A stretch of DNA of 64,000 nt from CAIWHR01 sp963717695 (GCA_963717695.1 CAVQWR010000007.1:702247-766246); one strand, 5' to 3'. Shown: positions 24,782-34,343, numbered from the stretch's first letter. Notes: generated from the letters alone by a model not told the origin. A program made the numbers and translations.

Positions 24782-26743
24782 TCAGGCCGTTGCCTTGACG
24801 ACTTCGAGGCGCGAAGGACCGAAGCGCTGCGCGAAGTCGACGATGTCGACGGCGGGCGACGGCCGGCTGAAATAGAATCCCTGGATCTCGTCGCAGTTGC
24901 GCTCGCGCAGGAAGCGCAGCTGGTCGGCGGTTTCGACACCCTCCGCGATCACCTTGAGGCGCAGCCCGTGCGCCATCGCGATCACCGCGGCCACGATCGC
25001 GGCATCGTCGGGATCGCTCGCGATGTCGCGGATGAAGGAGCGGTCGATCTTCACGCTCTCGATCGGGAATTTCTTGAGGCGCGCAAGCGACGAATAGCCG
25101 GTGCCGAAGTCGTCGATCGACACGTGGACGCCCATCTCCTTGATCTCGTGCAGCGTCTGCGCGGCGCGCTCGGGGTTCTCCATCATCATGCTCTCGGTGA
25201 TCTCGAGCTCGAGGAGTCCCGGCGGAAGCTCGGTGCGCGCGAGTGCGTGCGCGATCTCGACCACGAGGCGCTCGTCGCTGAACTCTCGGGCGGACAGGTT
25301 GACCGCCACCTTCACCGGCTGCGGCAGCACCGCCGCCCACCGCACCGCCTGCATGCACGCCTCGTTCAGCACCCAGCGGCCGATGTGGCGGATGAGACCC
25401 GAGTCCTCGGCAAGCGGGATGAACGATTCCGGCAGCAAGAGGCCGCGCTCGGGATGCTGCCACCGCACCAGCGCCTCGACGCCGGTGATGGCTCCGGTGC
25501 GCACCGACACCTTCGGCTGGTAGTGCAGCAGCAGCTGGTCGGTGTCGAGTGCGCGCCGGATGCCTGCGCCCATGACGATGCGGTCCTCGGCAGGGGGCGT
25601 GTCCAGTTCGGAGAAGAATGCGTGACTGTTGCGCCCGGCGTCCTTCGCCCGGTACATCGCGATGTCGGCTTTCTTAAGGAGCGTGGCGGCGTCGGCGCCG
25701 TCGTGCGGGAACATCGAGATGCCGATGCTCGCGGACAGCCTGCATTCCTGGCCGTGCAGCGGAAACGGCTCCGCGAGCGCGTCGACGAGGCGCTGCGCGA
25801 AATCACCGACATCGGGCTCGCGCACGACGTTTTCGGCGAGCACGATGAACTCGTCGCCGCCGAGGCGCGCGGCGGTGTCGGAGATGCGGATGGTCTGACC
25901 GAGGCGGTCCGCCATCAGCTTCAGTGCCTCGTCGCCGGTCACGTGACCGAAGGCGTCGTTGACGTCCTTGAAGCGGTCGAGGTCGATGAACAGCACGGCG
26001 AGGATGCAGCCGTGGCGGCGGGCGAGCGACAGCGCGTGATTGAGCCGCTCGAAGAATGCGGCGCGATTGAAGAGCCCGGTCAGCGTGTCGTAGTGCGCGA
26101 GGCGGACATTGTTCTCCTCGGTCAGCTTCTGCTTCGTCACGTCGCGGCCGATGCCGTGATAGCCGATGAAGCGCCCGTCCGCGGCGAACAGCGGCTCGCC
26201 GCTGATGGCCGAGTAGCTGTAGCCCTCGTCGCGATTCTTGCGGCGGAAGACGACGTCGTAGAACGTCTCGTGCGCCGCGAGGCTGGCGCGATGGACGTCC
26301 CAGCCGCCTTCGGGCGGCTCCATGCCGGGCATCTCCCAGCGCGTGCAGCCGATGTGCTCCACGGTGTTGTAGCCCGCGACGTTCTCGAGGTTGCCGCTGA
26401 TCGACGTGAAGCGGAATTCCTCGTCCTGCTCCCAGTACCAGTCGGAGCCGAGCGAAGTGAAGCTGCGAAAGCGGGCTTCGCTCTCGGCGAGCGCCGCGGT
26501 GCGCTCGCGCACGCGTGCCTCCAGCGTGTCGCGCTCCTGCTGCAGCGATTCGTAGAGGCCGGTCATCTCGCGCGACGCGATCTCCTGCGAGCGCTCGAGC
26601 AGGTAGCGCTCCTGGTCGGCGTCGCCGTAGGTCTGGCTCACACGGCGCAGGAACTCGTCCCACGTCACGGCCTCGGGCGTGCGGCCGGGGGCGAGCCCCA
26701 GGCGGTGCAATTGACGGCGCAACAGGTTATGCAGCGTTTTCAC
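24782..26743 (-). CDS. PAS-GGDEF-EAL cyclic-di-GMP protein
   Basis: A protein of 653 residues without membrane helices. The N-terminus includes a coiled coil (SLQQERDTLEARVRERTAAL), then one PAS domain (FRSFTSLGSDWYWEQDEEFR), GGDEF with DTLTGLFNRAAFFERL and intact LGGDEF, and EAL with EALVRWQHPERG, LELEITES, DDFGTGYSSL and VIAEGVET. All key residues of both output domains are present, so bifunctional turnover of c-di-GMP is possible. Its start codon lies inside the end of the FIST gene (17-bp overlap), so it is co-expressed with that sensor. Confidence 0.92.
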   Translation of the reverse strand: MKTLHNLLRRQLHRLGLAPGRTPEAVTWDEFLRRVSQTYGDADQERYLLERSQEIASREMTGLYESLQQERDTLEARVRERTAALAESEARFRSFTSLGSDWYWEQDEEFRFTSISGNLENVAGYNTVEHIGCTRWEMPGMEPPEGGWDVHRASLAAHETFYDVVFRRKNRDEGYSYSAISGEPLFAADGRFIGYHGIGRDVTKQKLTEENNVRLAHYDTLTGLFNRAAFFERLNHALSLARRHGCILAVLFIDLDRFKDVNDAFGHVTGDEALKLMADRLGQTIRISDTAARLGGDEFIVLAENVVREPDVGDFAQRLVDALAEPFPLHGQECRLSASIGISMFPHDGADAATLLKKADIAMYRAKDAGRNSHAFFSELDTPPAEDRIVMGAGIRRALDTDQLLLHYQPKVSVRTGAITGVEALVRWQHPERGLLLPESFIPLAEDSGLIRHIGRWVLNEACMQAVRWAAVLPQPVKVAVNLSAREFSDERLVVEIAHALARTELPPGLLELEITESMMMENPERAAQTLHEIKEMGVHVSIDDFGTGYSSLARLKKFPIESVKIDRSFIRDIASDPDDAAIVAAVIAMAHGLRLKVIAEGVETADQLRFLRERNCDEIQGFYFSRPSPAVDIVDFAQRFGPSRLEVVKATA

Positions 26744-27866
26744 GAAGGGCCGTCAGGGTCATGGTCTGGTTGTGGACTTCGCATTGGGCGCAACTGCCCG
26801 GCGAGAATTCGCCGTACGAGTAGAAGCCGACCTGGTGGGAGCCCGCCGGCAGCGCCTCCAGCGTGGCTTCGGTTTCCTCTTCAGTGCGTGCGCCGAGCAC
26901 CAGGCGCCGGCCGACGCAGCTGATCGCAACGACAAGCGCGGGCTGGTCATCGAGACTGGCGGTGGCATCGGCGGCCGCGCGCATCGCGCCGACGATCAGG
27001 CGGTCGTTGTTCGAGCGCATGAGCCGCGCGCGTCCGCCGTGGGGAATGTCGCCGGCGAAGGTCATCGATTGCGTGGCCTCATCGACCGCGAGGATCGTGC
27101 GCACGACAGGCGCGCCCGTCGCTGTGCAATCGCGCACGGCCAGCGGAAAGCGCAAGGCGGAAGCGGGGAGATCGGACGCGAGCTCGCCGAGATATTCCTT
27201 GTAGAGCGCGAGCGCGGGCTTGCCGTCGAGCTCATAGAGCACATTGCCTTCGGCCCGCGTGATCTTGCGCTCGGGGCCGAAGCTGTCCCAGCCGCCCTGC
27301 GAGCCTGCGCCGACAACGAGCGGTCCCGACAGCGCGACCGCGGTGGCGAAGCCGCTGCGCGGAACACCGCCGACCAGCACCCACGTCCGTTCGAACTGGC
27401 TTCCATCAGCCGCCAGTCCGCCGCAGATCATCGTTCCCCGGGGCAGCGCATCGGTCAGTCCCTTGACGAGGTCGGTTCCATTGACGGCGAGCCCGTCGGA
27501 GAAGACGAGCACGAGCTGTGGTGCCGACGCCGCGAGCTCGGCACCGAGACGGTTGCCGGCCGCAAACGAGTCGCTCATCGCCGCGATCGGGTACGCCGCC
27601 GTGGCGACCTGGGTCTGTGCGAAACGTGTCACGGCAACGACGAGCGTGTCGTCGGCGACGAAGTGCGAGTGGATTTCGCCCGCGCTCGAGCAGCCGACGA
27701 TGTGGCTCGTCGGAAACGCTGCGGCAAGCTCGGCGAATTCCTCCGGTCGGTCGGCGTACGCGGGCGCCGCGAACGCCAGCACCAGCGTCTTCGCAGAATC
27801 CAGATGCGCGGGCAGCGCCTTGGACCAGCCTTGGCCCCGTTGATGGGAAAAAGTCTCGATTTGCAC
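26727..27866 (-). CDS. FIST-domain sensor protein
   Basis: A protein of 379 residues consisting of FIST_N (from about 28: LVLAFAAPAYADRPEEFAEL, HIVGCSSAGEI) and FIST_C (from about 225, ending with HQVGFYSYGEFSPGSCAQCE). The end segment with GFYSYGE and a Cys pair is a family signature. FIST proteins are cytoplasmic sensors thought to bind small ligands such as amino acids and are typically coupled to chemotaxis or c-di-GMP modules. Here the coupled module is the overlapping PAS-GGDEF-EAL gene. ATG 27866; no clear ribosome site. Confidence 0.9.
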   Translation of the reverse strand: MQIETFSHQRGQGWSKALPAHLDSAKTLVLAFAAPAYADRPEEFAELAAAFPTSHIVGCSSAGEIHSHFVADDTLVVAVTRFAQTQVATAAYPIAAMSDSFAAGNRLGAELAASAPQLVLVFSDGLAVNGTDLVKGLTDALPRGTMICGGLAADGSQFERTWVLVGGVPRSGFATAVALSGPLVVGAGSQGGWDSFGPERKITRAEGNVLYELDGKPALALYKEYLGELASDLPASALRFPLAVRDCTATGAPVVRTILAVDEATQSMTFAGDIPHGGRARLMRSNNDRLIVGAMRAAADATASLDDQPALVVAISCVGRRLVLGARTEEETEATLEALPAGSHQVGFYSYGEFSPGSCAQCEVHNQTMTLTALRENAA

Positions 27867-28034
27867 GATGCTATCCTTAACGTAAGTGCCGTAAGCAATA
27901 AGTGCGCCTGCATCCGAACGACGCAGCCGGCGGGCGGCTTGAGCGCGTGCTGCCGTGGAGACGGCCGTGCGGGGTCGAGCCGATGCCGCAGCGCGTCAGA
28001 GGGAGCGCCATCGCAGGTCGGCCGCGATGGCGGT

Positions 28035-28064
28035 TTGACCCGGGTGACGCTAAAAATGTAAAAT
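28035..28064 (+). promoter_or_regulatory. Sigma-70-type promoter of tRNA-Asn
   Basis: -35 TTGACC (28035-28040) and -10 TAAAAT (28059-28064) with an 18-bp spacer, ending 37 bp before the tRNA. This is a good match in an otherwise G+C-rich sequence. Confidence 0.7.
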
Positions 28065-28101
28065 CGCAGGCTTGGCCGCGGAAAAGCGCTGCGGCCTCGA
28101 T

Positions 28102-28177
28102 TCCCCGATAGCTCAGTTGGTAGAGCGACGGACTGTTAATCCGCAGGTCCCTGGTTCGAGCCCAGGTCGGGGAGCCA
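28102..28177 (+). tRNA. tRNA-Asn (GTT)
   Basis: A 76-nt tRNA with encoded CCA. Acceptor arms are TCCCCGA and TCGGGGA, the D-loop contains AGTTGGTAGA, the anticodon loop is CTGTTAA with anticodon GTT at 28135-28137, and the T-arm contains GGTTCGAGCCC. A promoter lies upstream and an intrinsic terminator downstream, so it is a single-gene unit. It marks the left edge of the accessory-looking 28-37 kb segment, but no integrase or repeated 3' end was found. Confidence 0.97.
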
Positions 28178-28184
28178 AAGAATC

Positions 28185-28224
28185 AAAGGGTTGCGTTCAG
28201 AGAGCGCAACCCTTTTTGCTTTTT
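28185..28224 (+). terminator. Intrinsic terminator of tRNA-Asn
   Basis: A perfect 11-bp stem (28185-28195 with 28205-28215), 9-base loop, followed by a T-rich run (TTTTTGCTTTTTT). It begins 8 bp after the tRNA. Confidence 0.9.
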
Positions 28225-28532
28225 TGGGCTCGATGTATCCGTTATGTATCCGTTACGCGCAGAGCACAACGTCGGCGCGCGAACGAAATGTGCGGCGCGT
28301 CAATCCGCACGGTCGCCTTGTTGCGCCCCCCGCTGCGCGCGGCCGGATCGCGGGTAAGCGGTCCCAGGCGGCGCGCCGTTGGAGTCAGCGCGCCTGCGCC
28401 CGACCCTCCAACGGCCGCTCCGATATCTTCACCCGACTTTGAAAGGTCAAGGTCGGCGGGCTTGACCCGGCCAACTCCGGACGGTGGGCTGCGCGGCCCA
28501 AGTGTCCCAATAGCAGACCTTCGCCCTCACGA
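28225..28532. other. Non-coding stretch downstream of tRNA-Asn
   Basis: No gene is seen. It contains two perfect tandem copies of ATGTATCCGTT (28233-28243 and 28244-28254) immediately after the terminator. Their position beside a tRNA gene recalls an integration scar, but nothing else supports that. Confidence 0.4.
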
Positions 28533-29456
28533 TTATAGGACCCGTGCCAGCAGCGCGGCTCCGCTGATGGCAAGCAATGCTGCGACGATTCGAGCGAACT
28601 GTTCGTTGCCAAGACGACGGAAGGCCGCCAATCCAAGGTGGGCGGCCAGAAGTGCGACGGCCACACATGGGATCGCGGTGCCTGCCTGGACAAATGGCAC
28701 GGCCTCGGCACGCAGCCACGCAACCGCGGCGAGCTGCATGACCAGTATGTAGGGCTGATAGACGCCGCGCGCTGTCGCCTTGTCCCAGCCGCGCATCGTG
28801 CACCAGATCGTCACGAACGCACCGGGAAACGCAGCGATTCCGCCAGTGATTCCGCCGAGCGCCCCGATGACGAAGTCGATCCACCAATTGCCGCTCACGC
28901 TCTTGCGAATTGGGCGAGCCATGCCTTTCACGCCATACGCCACCAGGAAGATGCCGAGCACGAGATCGAATAGCGGAATGGAAATGTGCGTCAGCAGAAA
29001 GGTGCCGAGTGGAATCGTCGTAAACCCGCCCGCGATGAATGGCAGGACACTTCGCCAGCGGATGTCGCGGCGGATCGCAATCACGCTGTAGAGTTGGATG
29101 GCGATGCTGCAAAGCGCCATGATCTCGACCGCCTGGACCGGATCGACATTGAAATGGGCGAAGCCGCCACCGGCAATGGCCGAGAATGCGAAGCCGGCAA
29201 CGCCACTCACGAACCCTGCGACGAGAACCACGGCAAGGCTTGCATACTCGGCTGGCGCCGGGGGCGCACCGAGCCAGCGTTGATAACCCAGCCAGGCAAC
29301 TGCGATTAGCGCGCAGATGCCGAACAGCAAGCCGAGGCGGTGTTCGGAATTCCATGCCGGGGAACGCGCGGCGCGCAACGCGTGATCGGGCGTGCAGGCC
29401 GGATTCTCGGAGGTTTCATGGCTGCATTGACTTGGCATTGGCACGGGAATCTCCAT
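28533..29456 (-). CDS. TauE/SafE-family sulfite/sulfonate exporter-like permease
   Basis: A membrane protein of about 307 residues with roughly eight helices in two repeats. The first repeat has VVLVAGFVSGVAGFAFSAIA and the second has IGALGGITGGIAAFPGAFVT, the G-rich paired helices of TauE/SafE. The cytoplasmic N-terminus has Cys-containing SQCSHETSENPACTP, unusual but not diagnostic. Family members export sulfite, sulfoacetate or related organosulfur anions; the substrate here is unknown. Starts at 29507, 29456 and 29438 are all possible, with no good ribosome site, so the N-terminus is uncertain. Confidence 0.85.
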   Translation of the reverse strand: MEIPVPMPSQCSHETSENPACTPDHALRAARSPAWNSEHRLGLLFGICALIAVAWLGYQRWLGAPPAPAEYASLAVVLVAGFVSGVAGFAFSAIAGGGFAHFNVDPVQAVEIMALCSIAIQLYSVIAIRRDIRWRSVLPFIAGGFTTIPLGTFLLTHISIPLFDLVLGIFLVAYGVKGMARPIRKSVSGNWWIDFVIGALGGITGGIAAFPGAFVTIWCTMRGWDKATARGVYQPYILVMQLAAVAWLRAEAVPFVQAGTAIPCVAVALLAAHLGLAAFRRLGNEQFARIVAALLAISGAALLARVL

Positions 29457-29621
29457 TGATGCCGGGAAAAAATACCCCCGGGCGCCGGCGGGGGCGGAGG
29501 TCGCCAAATGATCCGATTCCGACGTTTTTCTGGCGCCGCCGGAACGGATCGCGCAATCATCGGTACTGATTGATGATTGGCGGTGCCAAGATGGGCGGGG
29601 AGCGTCGGCGGCCGAGGGCAG

Positions 29622-30083
29622 TCAGCGGCCGCGGTTCGCCAGCCCCATGGTCTTGACGGCCATGAGGGCACCGTCGGCCTGTTCCTGCAATTCCCGTGTC
29701 AACCATTGGTTGAGATCGCGCATCGACAGCAGGCCCAGCAACTCGCCGTCATGAAGCACCGGGAGATGGCGGAAACCGTCCTTGGTCATAAACTCGAGCG
29801 CACGGGCCGCGCGATCATTGGCGTGAACGGTCTTGGGCCGCCGGGTCATCACTTCGTCGACCCGCGTCGAAGCGGGGTCGCGGCCGGGTTCGACCACGCG
29901 CTGCATGACGTCACGCTTGGTCAAGATGCCCTCGAGCCCTTTGCCGTTCAGCACGAGCACCGCACCGACGCCATGGCGGTTCATGAGGCGCACTGCATCA
30001 GCGACGGCCGAGGTCGGTGGTACGGTGTGTGGCTGCCGGTCGCGCTTTTGCGCGAGCAGGTCGGATACGGTGTCGAAGAACAT
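29622..30083 (-). CDS. Two-CBS-domain protein
   Basis: A protein of 153 residues made only of a tandem CBS pair. CBS1 contains AVRLMNRHGVGAVLVLNGKG and LEGILTKRDVMQRVV; CBS2 contains ALEFMTKDGFRHLPVLHDGE and LLGLLSMRDLNQWL. Such Bateman modules bind adenosine nucleotides and regulate a partner. AGGAG lies 6-7 bases before ATG 30083. It follows a small membrane protein gene by 38 bp on the same strand, which suggests one transcript. The regulated partner is not identifiable. Confidence 0.9.
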   Translation of the reverse strand: MFFDTVSDLLAQKRDRQPHTVPPTSAVADAVRLMNRHGVGAVLVLNGKGLEGILTKRDVMQRVVEPGRDPASTRVDEVMTRRPKTVHANDRAARALEFMTKDGFRHLPVLHDGELLGLLSMRDLNQWLTRELQEQADGALMAVKTMGLANRGR

Positions 30084-30121
30084 GTGCTTCTCCTTTGGTC
30101 GTGGGGGCGGGCGACGCGGGA

Positions 30122-30463
30122 TCAAAAGGTCGCTGGGGAAGGTTCCCGTACGTCGGAACTCGTCGGCGCAAACGTGACATCGGGCAGCGACGGGTCGCGA
30201 TGCGAGATGGGCGCCATGTCGTCCGAGACGGGCGACGCGTCGGGCGGGGACGGTGGTGAGATCTCGTCGGCCATCGCAGCGCCGACCTCGTTGACGTAGT
30301 AGAGCGCGGCGACGCTCGGCGGCCCGTCGGCCGGCACCGGGGTCGCGTGCTCGTAGCCGAGAACGACGGCGAGCGTGGCCAGAGAGAGCACGACCGCGAC
30401 TGCCATTCTGTGGACGGACGTACTTGCGTACCAGGCCGTAATAGACGCAGGCATGTGGTTCAT
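30122..30463 (-). CDS. Small membrane-anchored protein of unknown function
   Basis: A protein of 113 residues. A single helix near residues 20-36 (MAVAVVLSLATLAVVLGY) anchors it. The remainder is Pro/Ala/Ser-rich and acidic (DEISPPSPPDASPVSDD), so probably periplasmic and unstructured. GGGAG stands at good distance before ATG 30463, and the CBS gene follows closely. No family is recognised. Confidence 0.6.
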   Translation of the reverse strand: MNHMPASITAWYASTSVHRMAVAVVLSLATLAVVLGYEHATPVPADGPPSVAALYYVNEVGAAMADEISPPSPPDASPVSDDMAPISHRDPSLPDVTFAPTSSDVREPSPATF

Positions 30464-30715
30464 GGAAATCTCCCGTAGGTGAAGGGTCTCGCCTCGTCCC
30501 GCCAGTCCCCGCCGAAGCAGCTGCGGGTCTTAGGGGCTTACCCATCAGAACGGGTTGGCCGCACAAACCCGGCCAATCGGTCAGGAATATTCACAACGGC
30601 TTGACCTCGACCCGCAGACTGGCCAGCATTACCCCTGCAATAGATTGGGTGATCGCCCAGGCCGTCTCGCCGAGCGTTTACGCGGCTTCGCCGGCAGCCA
30701 ACTTCGGGAAATCCA

Positions 30716-31273
30716 GTGCATGACCTAGCGCAGCTGTTGCAGGGAGCCCGCCAGGGAGACCGGAAGGCGGTTGATCGGCTGTTCGAGGCACTGCACAGCG
30801 AATTCCGGCAGATTGCCCACGCCCGCTTGCGCAAGAGCGCGCCGCTGACTCTAGTTGAGACCACGGTGCTGGTGAACGAGTCGTACCTGCGTCTGCTGCG
30901 CACGGGCAAGCTCGCAGTCAATGACCGCGTGCATTTCCTTGCTTACGCAGCGCGCGTCATGCGATCAATCATCGTTGACCTGGTGCGCGAGCGCATGGCG
31001 GAACAACGCGGCAGCGGGCGCGCCGAAATCACGCTCAACACCGAGATTGCCGAAGCGATGCCCGCGGCCGAGGCAGAGATACTTGGCGTGAGCGAGGCGC
31101 TCGAAGCACTCGCCAAGGTCGAGCCGCAGTTGGCACAGATCGTCGAGTTGCGCTATTTCGCCGGCCTCACCGAAACGGAGATTGCGGCGGCGCTGGGCTC
31201 AAGCGAGCGAACCGTGCGCCGAAAATGGGAAAAGGCGCGGGTTCTGCTGAGCGCATTGCTGCGGGATGATTGA
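30716..31273 (+). CDS. ECF-type RNA polymerase sigma factor
   Basis: A protein of 185 residues with sigma region 2 (TTVLVNESYLRLLR, FLAYAARVMRSIIVDLVRER) and region 4 with helix-turn-helix (LRYFAGLTETEIAAALGSSERTVRRKWEKARVLL). It matches the ECF subgroup with a short linker often encoded beside Ser/Thr kinases rather than beside a membrane anti-sigma factor. GTG 30716 is the start of the open frame. A kinase gene begins 83 bp after the stop, so it probably activates or is controlled by that kinase. The A+T content is higher than in flanking genes. Confidence 0.88.
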   Translation: MHDLAQLLQGARQGDRKAVDRLFEALHSEFRQIAHARLRKSAPLTLVETTVLVNESYLRLLRTGKLAVNDRVHFLAYAARVMRSIIVDLVRERMAEQRGSGRAEITLNTEIAEAMPAAEAEILGVSEALEALAKVEPQLAQIVELRYFAGLTETEIAAALGSSERTVRRKWEKARVLLSALLRDD

Positions 31274-31355
31274 TCTGCCAGGCCGTTGGCCGGATCGAGC
31301 TGCCGAATCCGCTTTGTAGGATGACGGAAACGTGTACGACGACGCTGACTAACCC

Positions 31356-34343
31356 ATGGTTCTCACCGAAGCGCAACTGCGGGAATTGTCTACGCTGGCA
31401 GAGACGCTACAGGGCCTGCCCGAAACCGCACGTGCCGAATGGCTCGCTAACCTGAGCGCGGAGCAGGAGGTGTACCGCACTGCATTACAACGACTGCTTC
31501 CGCCCGGTAGTGGGCCGGACGTGCACGACTTCCTCGCGACGCTGCCGAAGCTAAGAGATTTTGTCGAGGCCGATCCATCTGGCATTGTCGCGGGTACTGA
31601 GATAGGACCGTATCGCCTACTCCGCGAATTGGGGCGCGGCGGGATGGGGACGGTCTGGCTCGCGGAACAAAGCGACGGTGGGCTCAAGCGCTCAGTGGCG
31701 CTCAAGCTTCCGCATCGGCAACTGACCGAAAGGTTCGCGCGCGAGCGCGAAATTCTAGCCGAGCTATCACACCCGAACATTGCACGGCTCTACGACGCGG
31801 GAGTCACAGCGCAGGGACAGCCCTATCTAGCGCTCGAGTATGTAAATGGCGAGCCACTAATGACTTGGTGCGATGCCAAACGGCTCTCCGTTCGCGAAAG
31901 GATTGAGTTGTACCTACAGGCGCTAGCCGCCGCGCAATACGCGCACGAACGGCTCATCGTACATCGTGACTTGAAGCCGTCAAACATGCTGGTGACAGCG
32001 CAGGGCGAGGTGAAGCTACTCGATTTCGGGATTGCGAAGCTCCTTGTAGACGGCTCTACGAAGGAGACCGAGTTGACGCAGTTAGGTGGGAGGGCGTTGA
32101 CTCCCCAATATGCGTCACCCGAACAGATTAGGGGTCAGCCGCTTGGAACGGAGAGCGACGTATATGCATTGGGCGTCGTCCTCTTTGAACTATTGACTGG
32201 AACGCGGCCCTACTCGGTGAAGACCGGTTCGCGGGCGGCACTAGAGGACGCGATCCTGACTGAGGAACCCCTCAGGGCCAGCGATGTGGCGACCAACCCC
32301 GAAGCAGCCGCTCGACGCGGAACGGATCCCAAAGGACTCGTCCGTACGCTTCAAGGCGATATTGACTCGATTCTCAACAGAGCCTTGAAGAAGAGCCCAG
32401 ACGAGCGCTACACAAATGCAGAAGAGCTCTCGGCTGATCTACGCATGCATCTAAGAGGTGGACAGGTTCGCGCGCGAGCAAATTCGGCATGGAACCGGAT
32501 GGTCGCGACACTGCGCCACAATTTCATCACGCATAATGGTACGACAGCGATATCAGTCTTGCTCGCAACCGGAACAGTGATCGGCGTAGGAGCCGCACTC
32601 TGGCAGGCGGGCATGGCGCGCGAACGGTCACAAGCGGTCGGCGCAGCAAATGGCCTTCTTGGCGCCATATTTTCAACCAATGTCTCGATTCCTCTAGATA
32701 AGCCAGAGGAATCGGAAGGCGCCGGCCCCGCCTCTACAGGCACGGCCACAAGCCAGATCCGTAAGAACTTCACCGCCGCACCGTTGGCCACACTCCGCAT
32801 CCTGGGAACGATTGCCGCAACGTTCAAGCGGTTTGGCCTTGACGAAAATGCCATTGAGCTGGCGCGCAATCGAATCGAACTCGCGCGACGCGTTGACAAG
32901 GAAGGGGCTCCGGACCTGGTAGACGCATTACTGCAATTCGCCAATCTCAATTCGGCGATTTTGCATACGGATGAAGCTGTGCGTGCCCTGAATGAAGCAG
33001 AAGCGATCCTTGACCGCCGCCATGACACGTCCTCAACGTTACGTGGACGGCTGGAATCCGCGCGTGGATTCCAAACTCTGGTATCTGACGAACCTTTGTC
33101 GTATGCGCATTTTCGTAAGGCCGCTTCCATATTTGAGCCCCTCGGTAACTCTGCCGGAGAAGATCTCGTATGGGCAATGGCGATGCAGGCGAATGGGTTG
33201 ATCTTGCGTGGCGACAATCCGGACGCACAAGCATTGATCAGTCGTGCCACGAAACTTGGTATTGGTGACGGCCCTTCATTCGATGACTTTCTAAATGACG
33301 CACATGAAATCGTCGGAAGCGAGCCGAGCGGAATTGGCGATTCCGCAAATGTCCATTTCACCTTTAACCATGCCGCCAAAGACTCAGGCTCTAGTGGATC
33401 GCGGACCGATCTTCGCGGTGCTGTGCTGTTGGCAACTTTCCAAATGAGAAATTCACTACTACGAGAAGCGTTGGCGGTACTGGAGGGCCCGCGCATGGAG
33501 GCGATTCGATTGCACGATACGGACGACCAATCGGCCGTTGCGTTAGCGGTCTTGATTACGCATGCGCGCGTGGCACGTGAGTACGGGCAACCCGAAGTTG
33601 CCTCAGACGACTTGCGCGTTGCCGCAAGTCTAAGACCCTACGAGGGAAACGCCCGCCTTCGCAGTTTGCTATACGACCAACATGCTGCGCTGGCGTTAGC
33701 GGCCGATGAGATCGAATCAGCCGATAAATGGCTTCGACTACAGCGTGAAACAAATGGCCAGTTGGGCCCCCCCGTTCAATTGCGAAATGACACGACCGAG
33801 TTGGAAATTGAAACATATCTCGCCGAAGGTCGCGTTGTTGAAGCCGAATCCGCCTATGCAATGTTCACGACAAATCCTCTTGTTGCCCGTCGAGCGACGC
33901 CGACAGACCTACGTGACGAGGTATTGCGCGCCAAGCTTGACTTAGCAGCCGGGCGGCATTTAGATGTGCTTAAGCGGCTCGCCGCGGTCAATGGATGGGT
34001 CGAAAAGACCGGCGGCTTGATCTACCTGCGGAAGTATATGTTCGGTGTCGCTCTTCTCGAGGGCTACGCGGCGCAAGCACAGATGGATCACGCGCGTGCG
34101 CGAGATGCATTTGAGCGTGCAATCGCCATTGCTCACGAAATCTTTGATCCAATGAGCCCCGCGTTGGCCGAAGCGCAAATCGGGTTGGCGGGGAGCGAGT
34201 TACATCTCGGAAACAAGGCCGCTGCTATTATTCTAATTAGAAATGCAAAACAAATTCGCAGCAATCACCCGCGGTTTGAGAAGTCAATATTTTCACGGCT
34301 TCGTGAGGTGGAGCGGCTTTGCTCGTGCGAAGATCTCACCTAG
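31356..34343 (+). CDS. Membrane Ser/Thr protein kinase with helical-repeat C-terminus
   Basis: A protein of 995 residues. The Hanks-type kinase domain runs from about 85 to 365: glycine loop LGRGGMGTVWLAEQ, Lys117 in VALK, HRDLKPSN at 203-210, DFG at 223-225 and ASPEQIRG. All catalytic residues are present, so it should be active. One transmembrane helix follows (about 398-418, SVLLATGTVIGVGAALWQAG). The long C-terminal region is made of helical pairs of TPR-like character and is presumably extracytoplasmic. With the ECF sigma gene upstream, it fits known ECF-kinase pairs in which phosphorylation controls the sigma factor. Codon use is more A/T-rich than neighbours, suggesting acquisition. 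Confidence 0.88.
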   Translation: MVLTEAQLRELSTLAETLQGLPETARAEWLANLSAEQEVYRTALQRLLPPGSGPDVHDFLATLPKLRDFVEADPSGIVAGTEIGPYRLLRELGRGGMGTVWLAEQSDGGLKRSVALKLPHRQLTERFAREREILAELSHPNIARLYDAGVTAQGQPYLALEYVNGEPLMTWCDAKRLSVRERIELYLQALAAAQYAHERLIVHRDLKPSNMLVTAQGEVKLLDFGIAKLLVDGSTKETELTQLGGRALTPQYASPEQIRGQPLGTESDVYALGVVLFELLTGTRPYSVKTGSRAALEDAILTEEPLRASDVATNPEAAARRGTDPKGLVRTLQGDIDSILNRALKKSPDERYTNAEELSADLRMHLRGGQVRARANSAWNRMVATLRHNFITHNGTTAISVLLATGTVIGVGAALWQAGMARERSQAVGAANGLLGAIFSTNVSIPLDKPEESEGAGPASTGTATSQIRKNFTAAPLATLRILGTIAATFKRFGLDENAIELARNRIELARRVDKEGAPDLVDALLQFANLNSAILHTDEAVRALNEAEAILDRRHDTSSTLRGRLESARGFQTLVSDEPLSYAHFRKAASIFEPLGNSAGEDLVWAMAMQANGLILRGDNPDAQALISRATKLGIGDGPSFDDFLNDAHEIVGSEPSGIGDSANVHFTFNHAAKDSGSSGSRTDLRGAVLLATFQMRNSLLREALAVLEGPRMEAIRLHDTDDQSAVALAVLITHARVAREYGQPEVASDDLRVAASLRPYEGNARLRSLLYDQHAALALAADEIESADKWLRLQRETNGQLGPPVQLRNDTTELEIETYLAEGRVVEAESAYAMFTTNPLVARRATPTDLRDEVLRAKLDLAAGRHLDVLKRLAAVNGWVEKTGGLIYLRKYMFGVALLEGYAAQAQMDHARARDAFERAIAIAHEIFDPMSPALAEAQIGLAGSELHLGNKAAAIILIRNAKQIRSNHPRFEKSIFSRLREVERLCSCEDLT

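Noticed and set aside
24968..26923. A long plus-strand reading frame antisense to the PAS-GGDEF-EAL gene
   Set aside because: It is a compositional shadow; the minus-strand gene has all catalytic motifs intact.
28102..28254. tRNA-Asn as an integration site of a genomic island
   Set aside because: No integrase gene and no second copy of the tRNA 3' end were found; only two short tandem 11-bp repeats lie nearby.
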